From: Blastobasis lacticolella
Lineage: Eukaryota > Arthropoda > Insecta > Lepidoptera > Blastobasidae
Assembly: GCA_905147135.1 (NCBI GenBank)
Contig: LR990051.1
Location: 17,947,115 to 18,011,114, forward strand
Length of the DNA stretch: 64,000 nucleotides
Direction: 5' to 3'
Below, in pieces: positions 11,501-23,906 of this stretch; the stretch's first letter is position 1; every line of letters begins with the position of its first letter. Below the pieces are notes generated by a model. That model saw nothing but the letters and a program-made list of their open reading frames with translations. It was not told the DNA's origin and made no database searches. The position numbers and the translations under genes are program-made.

Positions 11501-12700
11501 ATCATCGCGGTTCCTCGTATCCCTACATACATAAGTCTATAAAGCGCAAGTTAGGCTCCATAATATGGATTACCTACTGTTCCCGTCTATGGGCGGAAGA
11601 ACCACAGTATCAGCTTCTTCCATTTGACCGCGTTACCGTCTATATCAGAGGGAGTGTTCTGAGCAATTGTTCAGACTTCACAACACGCCGTAAATTGAAA
11701 TTCCATCCATATTTCATGGACGTGTGGCGGTCGATCATCGTTCGATTTTCACGAAACTCCCAGGCTCGTAAGACCACGCTTGAACATGTTTTCTGCAGGA
11801 GCGTTTCCAAACCGTTGCTTCATTGAAACCAAGAAACAAGCTTAATCTATCTCAAAGATCGACAACCCATTTGCGACTTCACGGATTTGGCCGTTAGCCG
11901 ATATATATGGGCTTGCTCGTATTTCTCCTTCTATTAAAAACAATGGGCGTTTGTGTAAGCTTTGAGTCCAAATAAGTAAGCGGCCCTGGTCTATTCTTTC
12001 AATCTATTAATAAAATAATAAGTATCCAAATGAAAAAAGAGCTGCTTGAGGACATCATTACCTGCTTCGGCATGTGATGATCATATCAGTTTGTAGTGGA
12101 CCCAAAGGTGGCTCCAATAACATTCTAATTCATGGAAATGCCCTCACGACACTTTTGGTTTTTTATTTATCATACGCAATATTGGAACCATCCACGAATG
12201 TGGAGGAGAAGTTTCATAAAGAGCGTTTATCGTGCGGTATACTAGTACTCATCAAACCCATTCCAGAGAGCCCAAATACGATGGGGTGATCTTATTTCGT
12301 TTATTAGTTCCTATGACCAGCTTCCGACTCCGTCATATGACTAGCTTCAGGGTACCATATTAATGCATTGTCATCCAAGTTACATAGGTGTACCAAATAT
12401 CAGCTCCGATACTAACAAATGGTCGTAAAATAGTTTGCAAATTTTGATAGAGAACTTTTAAATTATTTATGAACAATAAAACATAAAAGTTTGTTACAAG
12501 TGCAAGTAAAATATATTTTTTCACAGTAGGCTTTTATCGCGCGTTCTCTATGATCAGTCAGAGTATTTGTCAAGACTAATCAAACGAGCACGAACTCGAT
12601 GGGCTTACCATGCGTAGTTTAGGAGTTTCTATGGCCACCTTCCGTCTCCATCATCAGATCAGTATAGATAGTATCATAACATTGCATTGTCACCGAACTT
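11501..12700. other. Intergenic stretch, nothing firm
   Basis: The 135-codon + ORF 11419-11826 overlaps the LINE end and has no recognisable domain. The 71-codon ORF 12074-12289 is also unrecognised. I see no convincing gene, and only a few diffuse repeat words. Confidence 0.35.
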
Positions 12701-12704
12701 ATAA

Positions 12705-12830
12705 TCCGCGTCATGAAAGAAGAGACTTGTCAAATGGCAGTAGAGGGGATTTCGCACAGGTAATCGCCTACTAAGCAAGTCGAGCCACGTGACTCGCCAA
12801 GTCTCAACTTATTTGACACTAGTTGTACAT
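12705..12830. repeat. Dispersed repeat pair with 45033-45148
   Basis: 'cgtcatgaaagaagagactt' to 'tatttgacactag' recurs at 45033-45148. The ends carry a short inverted match (gacttgtcaaat against atttgaca), so it may be a small MITE. Confidence 0.5.
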
Positions 12831-13059
12831 GAGGGTGCAAAATTTCAGCTCTATCGGAAATCGAGAAATAAGTCAAGTTTAACTTGCAGGAATTTATTAC
12901 TAACAGACTTTGTGAAACTAAATAAAAGCTCGTAAAAAAACAAAGTTAGATACGGGCGTAAATTTTTGGTCTAAATAAGTAAGCGGCTTCGGTCTATTAT
13001 TTTCATTCAAAAATAAAATATCTAAGTTTGTCGACCAATTGACATCACTATTATCGTCA

Positions 13060-13219
13060 ATCGGTCGGAGATGCGCATGCGCCGGCTCGCAGTCATCGTC
13101 CGTGCTCCGCCACACACGCCTGTCCGACCAATCGTTGCGTCCAATTTAAACTTGGAACAGTGCCGTGTACTTTTTAATGACCAGTTAAATTTTATTTATC
13201 GTCTGTTATCACCGGCCAG
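13060..13219 (+). promoter_or_regulatory. Candidate promoter and untranslated first exon
   Basis: This is a local GC-richer island with TGCGCATGCGC at 13072-13082, which matches the palindromic NRF-1/alpha-Pal consensus. About 140 bp downstream is a good donor, GGCCAG|GTATGT at 13219/13220. ACE gene 1 needs an upstream noncoding exon because its ATG exon opens at an acceptor, and this is one possible source 17 kb away. The assignment is pure inference. Confidence 0.25.
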
Positions 13220-13854
13220 GTATGTATTTAACTTTTTAATACAGTTTTGTTATTTATAATTCAGAATGTTATTTTTATTGTTTATGTGATTTACTTTTCT
13301 TTATCGTTTAGTTACGCAAAGTATTAATTAAAACTCAGAAATTATTAGTTTAATGTAGATTATTATTTTCACTACTTTATTAGTTGGTTAAATTTGGAAA
13401 ACAAAATATTTTCGTCAAGTACCTTAAACATATTTTTTCTGTATAATATTGGCTGTCTTCCTATCTGAATTCTTTTTTAAAATAAATATTTATGAATATA
13501 ATGAACTCATACTTACCTACTTACACGTTTGACCTACAATCAAAGATCAGCATTGGGAGTTTGTATTTTGTTTAGCTAAAAATTTATAGGTACCTAATCT
13601 ACATCCAATCTCTTTTTTTCTGTAATACGGCAGACAAACAGGCAAGCGGACCACCTGATGGGAAGTGGTCACCGCCGCCTATGGACACTTACTATTTCGT
13701 AACGAAATGGTCTGCTAACATTAATGAAAACTACCCTCTTTATTGTAAATATTTTATTTGCATAACGAAATCTAGTAATTTACACTGTGAGCAAATAGTT
13801 TAGACATGTATTTGAGTTATGTACGTACATTAGTAGAACAATAACGTAAGGGCA

Positions 13855-13955
13855 GTCCTTACCAGGCCGGCCAAATCCTGGATCATGATCAAGGCGGACC
13901 CTGGGGTCTCGAGCGCGAGAGCACAATTGGGACAATGACGCCAAGTTGATTAATT
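13855..13955 (+). repeat. SINE family B fragment
   Basis: It has the conserved middle 'aaatcctggatcatgatcaa' and the tail 'gggacaatgacgccaagttg'. The head is absent. Confidence 0.55.
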
Positions 13956-14452
13956 ATAAGTCCCAAAGTCATAAAGTCATTTTCGGGAGCAGATACTGAC
14001 GTGGCGTTTCAGTCTCCGAAATTTTGTTTAAATGGGGGTCTAAAAATGCCATAGTCACTTGGTTGGTTGGTTGGCGTCAAAGTGGTTCCAATATTAGCCA
14101 CCGGATCAGATAAGTTTTTGGCACTCTAATATGACCATTAATGTGTTTACTGTGTGTTACATAGGCCATTGGCCATTTTAGATCCCTCTGGTCTCGTTTT
14201 GGAGATAATAATGCTTCCTAAGCTGATGTCTGAAATGGCAAGAATAAAAGGAGATGTATGAAAAGAGTTGTTGATATATGCGAGGCTAGGGAGTTGTGTC
14301 AGGACAGAGCAAAGTGGCGGTCCATAGTCTCTGCTTACCCCACCTGTGTATAATTAATAATATATGATCAAACGAACTTGCAAAGTGTAGTTCGATCGAT
14401 ATTATATGAGTAAGCTTCATTCGAAGATATAATGTTGGTCAACATTAAATCA

Positions 14453-14695
14453 ATCAATGGTCAACATGCCGGTCTGCCACGCAAGAGGTCCCGGGTTCGA
14501 TTCCCGGCCGGGCAGAAATTGAAATGATGAATTTTAATTTCTGTTACGGGTCTGGGTGTTCTATGTATAATAAGTATGTATTTAAAAGTATTTAAGAAGT
14601 ATATCAGTTATCTGGCACCCATAGTACAAGCTTTGCTTAGTTTGGGGCTAGATGGCGCTGTGTGAATTTGTCCACGAATATTTATTTATTTATGA
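14453..14695 (+). repeat. tRNA-derived SINE family A, near full length
   Basis: It starts near 'tcaacatgccggtctgccac', has a perfect B box 'gggttcgattcccggccg', then 'gaattttaatttctgttacg' and ends with 'ctagatggcgctgtgtgaat' and a (TATT)n tail. It is the best-preserved family A copy in the window. It is not a tRNA gene, because no cloverleaf closes. Confidence 0.85.
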
Positions 14696-14939
14696 TAGAT
14701 TTGTAAGTAACATAGGTCTTATTTTCAACACAATGTATGACATTGTTTAATTAGGTATTGCATAATCTTGTTTTGTGTTTTATAATGCATTATATGCAGT
14801 TGGATGCAACATTAATAATGCCAAGGTTCAGTTCCCTTCGCAGGTCAATGCCACGTTCACAAAAAAACTTTTAAAGCAACTTGAATATTTTTTGCGACTT
14901 GTGTTGTGAGGCATGAATGATAATTCATACCTATAAAAA

Positions 14940-15095
14940 AACATTATTATAATCGTCCCGGTTGTGCTCTGGTTCGCGAGGGCCGGGGGTCTGCCTTGAC
15001 CATGATCCAGGATTTGGCAGATCAGGTAGTAGCAGTAGAGCGACTGTCGTCTGACCTGAGTGATTAGGGGAACCTGACTAAATTGAATCATGGTT
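14940..15095 (-). repeat. SINE family B fragment
   Basis: It is a reverse-oriented tail with 'cgtcccggttgtgctctgg' and 'tgatccaggatttggcagat'. The tRNA-like head is missing. Confidence 0.6.
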
Positions 15096-16190
15096 AATCG
15101 GCGGAGACACCTACAGATTTCTGCTCTGCTCCGGCTCGGTAGGTCAGTAAATGTATGAAAAGATGTACGTATGTATCTACAGACTTTTCACTATTTTAAG
15201 GGTAAATTTTTTCTGTGTTAATAAAACAGTTTAAATGTGATTTTGGATTGGCACCCATTCAAGTAAAAGCAGTTTATCCTGGCATAAAAGTAACAGGGTG
15301 TTACTTTTATTCTGGATAGCCATACATAAAAATGGCAAATAAGCTTGGTTTTGATAGGACTAAACACGGAATTTGTAACCCGCCTTTCTAAGCAAATGCA
15401 AACACAATTTATTTATTTTACCCACTTCTGTCCCACTACAGGGCAATGGCCTCCCTATCCATTTTCCACGACTTACGGTCGGATGCTCAAACACAAACTA
15501 AGCTCAAGTTTTTTTTATTGAGGCGGGCATTTAGTATTTTTCCGTTTATATCTTAAAAAAAAATAATTTCACGATTTATAACATTTTGATAATATGTAGG
15601 TTTACAAAGTGACAGTAGTATGTAGTATTGACAGTTATGTAGTAATGGCATTACTACATGCGATTATAAATCTCGAAGCCCTATTAAGTAGTCAAGAAGT
15701 TGCAAATGGTACCGATGAATACAATGCATTTAGTAATTATTTATTTCTCATCACAATGGACCGAGTTGACGAGAATGTCTTCGCTTACTATACAAAAAAG
15801 AAATTAGAATTAGAACCACAAATCAAATAAATTTTTTAGACAGAGTACCCATTATCTTTTTTCATTGAAGGTATGATTTGACTTTTTGTCCTATGTGATG
15901 TCCTAGATGTGCCATATTCATAGTGCAAACTTGAAACTATAGCTATGGTTATATTTTCATATTATTTTATATTTCTTCCTTTTAATTGCGATTGTACTTC
16001 AGCCTCACTTATAACCTAGCCTGACAACACACCATAACCACCATAACAGTCTTCAGTGATTTATTATGTTATGTTTAGATTATATTAAAAGTATGTAAAT
16101 ATTTAATGTTATTCTTGTATCTGCACGTCTCATCTGCCTTTCTCTCACGTAGGTATGTAATACGCCAGTAAATGTTAAGTTGTACTACCT
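15096..16190. other. Intergenic stretch, one unrecognised 73-codon ORF
   Basis: The ORF 15609-15830 (+) has ordinary composition and an EVANGTDEYNAFSNYLF segment, but I recognise no family, no splice context and no flanking gene. I do not call it a gene. The rest is AT-rich and unassigned. Confidence 0.3.
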
Positions 16191-16197
16191 ACGTTCT

Positions 16198-16346
16198 GGG
16201 GCCTTACCATGAACTCTTATAGCAGGACCTAAACAGAACTGCCTTGCTTAGAACGAGACAGCGCTATACGTGTCACATAAGCTTGTCTCGTTCAAAGCAA
16301 AAGCGATTCTGTTTAGGTCCTGCTATAAGAGCTCATGGTTAGTCCC
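16198..16346. mobile_element. MITE family A, copy 2
   Basis: The ends are 'ggccttaccatgaactctta' and 'taagagctcatggttagtcc', with the arm continuing as 'tagcaggacctaaacagaa' against 'ttctgtttaggtcctgcta'. The core is shared with 2914-3055. Arms of about 40 bp and a length of 149 bp fit a MITE. Confidence 0.85.
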
Positions 16347-16584
16347 ATGATTAGGATTCTGCACTGGTATTAAGCAAGGTCTTCTAAGGTCGACTAAAAC
16401 TTCCTCTACCTTCCTATATAGTATTTCCAAGCATTATCCTTCCTTCCTTGACAGGTAGATGTACATTAGATGCGCAAGAATAATCTTTAAAGTATTGTTT
16501 TTATTTAGTTTAATACTTCTCATAAAAAAATTTAAATATACTTAATAGCTAAAGTAAGTATAGAGAAAGAACGGCGATGCTTTT

Positions 16585-16935
16585 AGAATAGAATAGAATA
16601 GAATATGTATTTGCTTAAAACATGGTTACAATGATAGGTCTTAAGATAATCATCACACAGTGGCTCTCACATGTTCAGCCAGTATTAACAGGCAAACTTG
16701 TTCAGCATTAATGAACATGCACCTTAGGCTACCTTAAACTCTAAAAAATCCTTGACAGAATAAAAGGAGTGCTCCAATAGCCATTTATACAAGTCCTTTT
16801 TAAATTTGTTTATAGGCTGTTCTTTAATTGCCAGTGGAATTTTGACACGGGACTGCGTAATGTCTTTTATGTATTTACAGACAACCCACCTGATGGGAAG
16901 TGGTGACTGTCGCCCATAACATGTATGATCCAAGC
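16585..16935 (-). mobile_element. LINE 3' end with (TTCTA)n tail
   Basis: The - strand encodes 'NKFKKDLYKWLLEHSFYSV' followed by KDFLEFKVA and a stop. This is the typical end of a CR1/Jockey-like reverse transcriptase. The 3' tail on that strand is a TTCTA repeat (16588-16606 on the + strand as tagaa repeats). Confidence 0.7.
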
Positions 16936-17449
16936 ATTTAGGTTGCAGGCAACAAAAATGCAGAACCGCAGGTGCGTTACCACCGCGCTGGCTACCGTAT
17001 CCTTCAAACCGGAACGTTACAATGCAAGCTTGTTGCTAGGCGGTAGAAATAGATAAGGCGGTGGTACCCAGGCGGATTCCTCAGGCTTGACAGAGTCCTA
17101 CCACATGGTGTCGTCATAGTACATAATCATTATATATTTTTTTATTTGTAAAGGTAGCCATTTTGTTTCGAATGGTGCAGGTATTTCTTTCTGTCGATCA
17201 ATACACGGCATAACGAGTATAATTTACAAATAATGGAGTCTACCTACATTATTAACATACGTAAGAACCATTTAAAAATATGCCAGTAAAAACAATCGAT
17301 ATTAGATAAATTGTTGCCACATGTTTATTTGTACTGTAGGTGATGATAACAGGCGGCGTAAGGCTATCACATAATATCTGGTTACCGTGCAATTTTAGCC
17401 TAATAATGACTATTTCGGGATATTATATCATTATTAAATACTTGTAATG

Positions 17450-17620
17450 TCGTGTCTGGCTGAGTAGAATAGCACCAACCGCTTACACTCGTGGGCAACT
17501 TATGTTTTCGAGGCAGAAGATCTAGTCTCTGTAGACTGGAAAATGGGCAGCAGCTTTTTACATTGTTATATTTATAACACTGCGATGTCCAACCCGCAAT
17601 AATCTCCCCTCGAAAAAAAA
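17450..17620 (+). repeat. Dispersed repeat family N
   Basis: It has 'gtgtctggctgagtagaata' through 'aaatgggcagcagc' and 'ctgcgatgtccaacccgc'. The 3' end is truncated compared with 33132-33400. Confidence 0.6.
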
Positions 17621-17844
17621 ATACCTAAGAACATATTATTTTTCTATACTTACCTACTATCTAATACGCACAAAAAGTAGCCCAAGTTATTTTCGCATAT
17701 TTTAAACAGACGTTCTCAGCGTTAATTACAGAAGTAAGAAATAATTCGATTTATAACCAGTGGTCTACAAAAATAATTTTGAATGTTTATTAAATTGTTT
17801 GATTACTGGTTTATTCCGATTCCAGCACGGCTGACACAAGTGTG

Positions 17845-17985
17845 CACTCGCGCGCGATAATCGAGAAAAGGCGCGATATAGATATTGCTATCTCTTTCAA
17901 CTTAGTATAGAGACAGCGAAACCAAAGCTTTCTCGCAGCGCGAGCTACGTCGCGGGAATGCTTGTGCTAGCCATGCTGACTCGCT
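17845..17985. repeat. Dispersed repeat pair with 6095-6240
   Basis: 'ctcgcgcgcgataatcgaga' and 'gcgcgagctacgtcgcggga' correspond to the copy at 6095-6240. Confidence 0.5.
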
Positions 17986-18040
17986 TAAAATATACCGCTT
18001 ACTGTTCCTCAAGTCGGTAAAAGGTCTTATTAGCTCATCA

Positions 18041-20270
18041 CTTACGAATTTTACGTATGGTGGCTGCAGAAACGATACCTAAACTTAATCCTCCATTAAA
18101 TATTACACTGTCTTTTTCTGTATCAAACCGACTTTCGTACATTCAAAGAGGTTAATGCCATATAATATTTCCACTCTCCGAGACACCAAACGATAATAAC
18201 GATATAAAAAGTTCGCGATCCAATGCAAGATACAAGGAAAAATGCAGTCCTGGGCCTTTGACCGAGACCGGACATCGGGATCGATGTTATTAATAAGTCC
18301 AGTTTAGTAACGAGTTAAGGAGAAGCACCAACCAATCTATAAATTGTATGAAACAAAGGCGCTTCCCGCCGTCTGTCCCTATGCATCTATATATGTGCGC
18401 ATAGACCTCGACGACCTCGACGACTCAAGTGGTTCACCTGGTTAACATGCCGGTCGAATCGGTCCCGGATTCGATTCCCAGCTAAGCAGAAATTGTAGTG
18501 ACGAATTTTAATTTCTGTTGCGGGGCTGGGTGTAGTATTGTTAATAAGTATGTGTTTAAAATAGTTTATAAGTAGTTAACAGTTATCTAACATCCATAAC
18601 ACAACCTTTGCTTACTATGGGGCTAGACGGCGCTGTGTGAATTTGTCCAAGCATATTTATATTTGAGCAGTAGCAGGGTTTTCTCTGAAATTCAGCACTG
18701 AAGTTTAGCACTGACTTCTTGCTGACAGCATAAAAAATAAAAAGCAGAAATAAAAAAAGTTGTACACAACTTTTGGTCGGCGACTTGGCCTTAACCGCTT
18801 CGGTAACAAGTCCACGGGTCACGTAACCGCGTGGGCTGATGCCACCAGCCACAACTGGTTTCCCACCGCTTTAGAACGTTCAATGCAAAGTGGGCACCGT
18901 CTAAAATTTGCATTAGTTACATTCGTTGGATACGTTGTGATCGATTTACCTCAGTGTTTTCTTCTTTTTCCGCGTACTGGGGCTAGTTTTGCAAGTATTT
19001 CGTGTTTGGAATTTGAATTTATGATAAGTACATTTTGTTTTGCATATCTGAATTGTTTCCGATAATCGCAAACGTTCTGCAGGAGACGTTGGTTTTGTTC
19101 TTTTTAATTTGACGTGAAATTCGTTCGATGTGCAAATCTAATATTCAAAGAATTGTAAACCTAAATGGTCCTGAAGCAAATTCACCATTATTATACTTCT
19201 ACTCCTCCTCCATATCGTTATTGTGTGTAATAAATGTTTTCTATTTCTATTTCTATATAATGTCGGTAGTAGGAGCGTCGGTGGCCAAGAAAACTTCGCG
19301 ATTAACCATGATCTAATCTGGTCTTTTTGTCTCTCTGACTCTGATTGAAAGTGGTCACCACTACCTATAGACATTAGCAACACAGAGAGTATCGCCAATG
19401 CGTTGCCCACCTCTATAGCACGTTACTCTGGCAGCAAAAAGGCAAATGTCCCTCCACTGCCAAAGCCACGGTTCCCCAAATTCCCACCCCATGGAGAACT
19501 GGAAACGATTAATTGTTATAAAGATGTTGGAATGATCGAGGGATTTGATTTTCAGCACATTTCTGTGCAATACGGTCGTAAGTGTGTACGTATGTTCAGT
19601 ATCAGGCAATTATGCAATTCCATAGCTCGTTCTTGGATACTACATACAAGGCCCTTACATCAGCTCAAAGCTCCAGGTAGTGAGATTCACACGTCCTTCT
19701 CGGTTCGCTGCGCTCCGATGCTCAGGGACATACCACTTATAAGTTCGAGGAACATCTAAAATTGTTAAGAGCTATGAAACAGTCAACTGCAGTGTTTGTC
19801 TAACAAGCTAATTAGTAACTGGTAGTGATGATCTCGATGTTTTTGATTACGTTGGTATGGAACATATTACCAGACAGACTAAAGTGGGTATTGACTGGTT
19901 TACGTTGAACTACCGATTATAAGATTGCCTGTTATTTGTTTGCCATTTTGTGGAGGGAGCTGTTGACAATCAAATCTGTCAATTACTATATGGCATTATA
20001 CGAGAGCAGAAAAAGTGGCCCAAGTGTGTATAGCAAATTTTGTGAACAAACCAAGTGTTTAAGGAATGTTTTCTTTAATAACATCTCGCTTCTGTAGGTC
20101 TGCTGGAAGAAGTTTCTTGTTAGAAATAAGTAGTGCCTGTTGTATCGTTTATAATTGTTTTTCTTTTATGTTTTATTGTGTACAATAAAGAGTTAAATAA
20201 ATAATAATAACCAGAGTTGTGACCTTTTTTTTTAAGAATGTGCACTAGAACTGTTTCAACACTATCCTTA
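18041..20270 (+). repeat. Tandem array unit I (shortened)
   Basis: This is the first of three head-to-tail units. It opens at 'cttacgaattttacgtatgg' and closes at 'gtttcaacactatcc'. Compared with unit II it lacks about 0.2 kb (the counterpart of 20908-21110) and about 1.24 kb (the counterpart of roughly 21742-22980). It contains one SINE A copy (18427-18660) and a LINE tail near 20094-20210. Small ORFs recur but do not look like genes. Confidence 0.85.
18427..18660 (+). repeat. tRNA-derived SINE family A (in unit I)
   Basis: It has 'gattcgattcccagctaag' as the B-box region and ends with 'gctagacggcgctgtgtgaa'. It shares private changes with 20670-20905 and 24306-24541, as expected if it was present before the triplication. 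Confidence 0.8.
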
Positions 20271-20612
20271 CTTACGAATTTTACTTGTGGTGGCTGCAGA
20301 AACGATACCTAAAGTTAATCCTCCATTAAATATATCACTGTCTTTTCCTGTATCAAACCGATTTTCGTACATTCAAAGAGGTTAATGCCATATAATATTT
20401 CCACTCTCCGAGACACCAAACGAAAATAACGATATAAATAGTTCGCGATCCAATGCAAGATACAAGGAAAAATGCAGTCCTGGGCCTTTGACCGAGACCG
20501 GACATCGGGATCGATGTTATTAATAAGTCCAGTTTAGTAACGAGTTAAGACGAAGCACCAACCAATCTATACATTGTATAAAACATAAGCGCTTCCCGCC
20601 GTCTGTCCCTAG

Positions 20613-20656
20613 GTATCTATATACGCATAGATCGAGATCTATGCGTATATAGATAC
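20613..20656. repeat. Perfect 21-bp inverted repeat (hairpin), unit II
   Basis: The left arm (20613-20633) starts 'gtatctatatacgcatag', and the right arm (20636-20656) is its exact reverse complement, separated by GA. The same structure recurs in unit III at 24249-24292. Unit I has only one degenerate arm near 18390. Confidence 0.9.
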
Positions 20657-20669
20657 GACGACTTCGACG

Positions 20670-20905
20670 ACTTAAGTGGTTCACCTGGTTAACATGCCGG
20701 TCGCCACGGTCCCGGGTTCATTCCCCAGCCGAGCAGAAATTGTAGTGACGAATTTTAATTTTTGTTGCGGGGCTGGGTGTAGTATGTTAAATAAGTATGT
20801 GTTTAAAATAGTTTATAAATAGTTTATCAGTTATCTAACATCCATAACACAACCTTTGCTTACTTTGGGGCTAGACGGCGCTGTGTGAATTTGTCCAAGC
20901 ATATT
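20670..20905 (+). repeat. tRNA-derived SINE family A (in unit II)
   Basis: 'ggttaacatgccggtcgcca' and 'cccgggttcattccccagcc' form the head, and 'ctagacggcgctgtgtgaat' the end. It is identical to the unit III copy at 24306-24541 as far as I read. Confidence 0.85.
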
Positions 20906-22285
20906 TATATTTATCTTTTAAACTACGTAATGGATTTTAACAATAGATAGAGGTATTCGAGAGGAAGGTTTATAAGCAAGAAAAAAAGTTTAGGTAGAGG
21001 TAAAGTACGGGTACGCGAGCAACTGTTTACTCTAGCTTTACACCGCTTTGAAATGCAAATATTAATGACTTCATCTTTAGCAACTTTAACTTTAAAAAGT
21101 CACCTATATTTGAGCAGTAGCAGGGTTTTCTCTGAAATTCAGCACTGAAGTTCAGCACTGACTTATTGCTGACAACATAAAAAATAAAAAGCAGAAATAA
21201 AAAAAGTTGTACAACTTTTGGTCGGCGACTTGGCCTTAACCGCTTCGGTAACAAGTCCACGGGTCACGTAACCGCGTGGGCTGATGCCACCAGCCACAAC
21301 TGGTTTCCCACCGCTTTAGAACGTTCAATGCAAAGTGGGCACCGTCTAAAATTTGCATTAGTTACATTCGTTGGATACGTTGTGATCGATTTACCTCAGT
21401 GTTTTCTTCTTTTTCCGCGTACTGGGGCTATTTTTGCAAGTATTTCGTGTTTGGAATTTGAATTTATGATAAGTAGATTTTGTTTTGCATATCTGAATTG
21501 TTTCCGATAATCGCAAACGTTCTGCAGGGGACATTGGTTTTGTTCTTTTTAGTTTGACGTGAAATTCGTTCGATGTGCAAATCTAATATTCAAAGAATTG
21601 TAAAACTAAATGGTGCTGAAGCAAATTCACCATTATTATACTTCTGCTCCTCCTCCATATCGTTATTGTGTGTAATAAATGTTTTCTATTTCTATTTCTA
21701 TATAATCTGGGTAGTAGGAGCGTCGGTGGCCAAGTCGGTGGTCATTTCGATGAGAGAAAACTTCGCGATGAACCATGATCTAATCTGGTCTTTTTCCCCT
21801 AGTAGCAGGTTCCGGAGATCAGATGGCAGTCGCTCCACTATAATTACATGATAGGCCAAATCCTGGATCATGGTCACGACGGACCATGATTAAGGCCAAG
21901 ATTATTTTTTAAAATCTGAGTAGCCAAAACGTGGAACTTTTTGCCTGTGGCTCTGTTCCCCATTTAACTAAGCACTAAGAAGGGATTTCTGAAAATGAAC
22001 ACAGGGATCAAAGTTTACATATAAGAAAGGTCTCATAGCAATATCCACTCCCACTCAAATATCAACATTTTGTTGTGTGTTGATGTTTTTAAAGGAACTT
22101 AAAACGCTTAGAGCCGTAACGGGTTGAATAGGTATTGCATTTGAAATAAATGGTAAAACATAAAAAATATGTCCATGCGGGAAGAACTAGTATTGTGTAT
22201 TCACAATCAGGGTTAAATAATAACATCACCGTTAGAAGTATATGTAATAAATAGCACTAAAATGCAACTGATAGTAGTAAGGTAG

Positions 22286-22745
22286 GGTTCGATTTCCGGC
22301 CGGGCAGAAATAGAAATGATGAATTTTAATTTCTGTAACGGGTCCTGGATCCTGGGTGGTGTATCATTATCACAGCCCATTGAAGTCCACTGCAGGACTT
22401 AGGGCCTCTCCCACGAAAGGGGATTATTGCCATAATCTCCACGCTTGGTAATCGGGTTGGAGATCGCATTGTTATAAATACAAGAATGGAAAACGCTGCT
22501 GCCCATTTTCCAACCTACGAAGACTCTAGTTTTTTTGCCGCGATAACATTAGTCGCCTTGTACGACACCCGCTAGTGTAAGGGATTGGTGCTATTCTACT
22601 CTGCCGGAAACCAGCCGGCCAACGGTTGTATATATTTAAAGCATGTATTTAAAGAATATATATAATAGTTTATCATATTTCTTGCATTCATAACTCAAGC
22701 TTTACTTACTATGGGCCAGATGGCGCTGTGTGTATTTATTTATGG
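22286..22745 (+). repeat. SINE family A split by a family N insertion
   Basis: The SINE left part (22286-22350, 'ggttcgatttccggccgggc') and right part (about 22628-22745, 'gggccagatggcgctgtgtg') flank a family N element (22370-22620, 'actgcaggacttagggcctc'). The same nested arrangement recurs at 25922-26381. Confidence 0.75.
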
Positions 22746-23906
22746 TACCTATTTGCCAAAAATAACATGTTGGGGTCCCGAAGTTGACTGTTATAATATG
22801 CTTGCTTGAAAGAGAGCTGATTTTTGAGCTTCTGATACTATACCTAAACACATTACAGAGTTGCAAATGCACCTAGATCCGACTTCATTCATTCTTTCGA
22901 AGTTTGCTTATCCTACTACTAGTCTACTACCCGATTAATTTTTTTTATGTCGTACGGTAGGCAAACAGGCAAGTAGGCCACCTGATTGAAAGTGGTCACC
23001 ACTACCTATAGACATTAGCAACACAGAGAATATCGCCAATACGTTGCCCACCTCTATAACACGTTGCTCAGCAAAAGGCAAATGTCCCTCCACTGCCAAA
23101 GCCACGGTTCCCTAAATTCCCAGCCCATGGAGAACTGGAAACGATTAATTGTTATAAAGATGTTGGAATGATCGAGGTATTTGATTTTCAGCACATTTCT
23201 GTGCAATACCGTCGTAAGTGTGTACGTATGTTCAGTATCAGGCAAGTATGCAATTCCATAGCTCGTTCTTGGATACTACATACAAGGCCCTTACATCAGC
23301 TCAAAGCTCCAGGTAGTGAGATTCACACGTCCTTCTCGGTTCGCTGCGCTCCGATGCTCAGGGACATACCACTTATAAGTTCGAGGAACATCTAAAATTG
23401 TTAAGAGCTATGAAACAGTCAACTGCAGTGTTTGTCTAACAAGCTAATTAGTAACTGGTAGTGATGATCTCGATGTTTTTGATTACGTTGGTATGGAACA
23501 TATTACCAGACAGACTAAAGTGGGTATTGACTGGTTTACGTTGAACTACCGATTATAAGATTGCCTGTTATTTGTTTGCCATTTTGTGGAGGGAGCTGTT
23601 GACAATCAAATCTGTCAATTACTATATGGCATTATACGAGAGCAGAAAAAGTGGCCCAAGTGTGTATAGCAAATTTTGTGAACAAACCAAGTGTTTAAGG
23701 AATGTTTTCTTTAATAACATCTCGCTTCTGTAGGTCTGCTGGAAGAAGTTTCTTGTTAGAAATAAGTAGTGCCTGTTGTATCGTTTATAATTGTTTTTAT
23801 TTTATGTTTTATTGTGTACAATAAAGAGTTAAATAAATAATAATAACCAGAGTTGTGACCTTTTTTTTTAAGAATGTGCACTAGAACTGTTTCAACACTA
23901 TCCTTA

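Larger units (their letters stand above)
20271..23906 (+). repeat. Tandem array unit II (3636 bp)
   Basis: This is the full-length unit. The offset to the matching bases of unit III is exactly 3636 bp over most of its length (for example 'gacctttttttttaag' at 20221 and 23857). It contains a SINE A copy (20670-20905), a 44-bp palindrome (20613-20656), a SINE B fragment (21783-21905), a SINE A copy split by family N (22286-22745) and LINE tails. The recurring 60-, 77- and 92-codon ORFs have no known domain. Confidence 0.9.

Noticed and set aside
14453..14695. tRNA gene at the perfect B box
   Set aside because: Only the right half resembles a tRNA, and the same body recurs in many copies, so it is a SINE.
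15609..15830. A 73-codon + ORF as a small gene
   Set aside because: No recognised domain, no splice or promoter context, and a length expected by chance in this amount of DNA.
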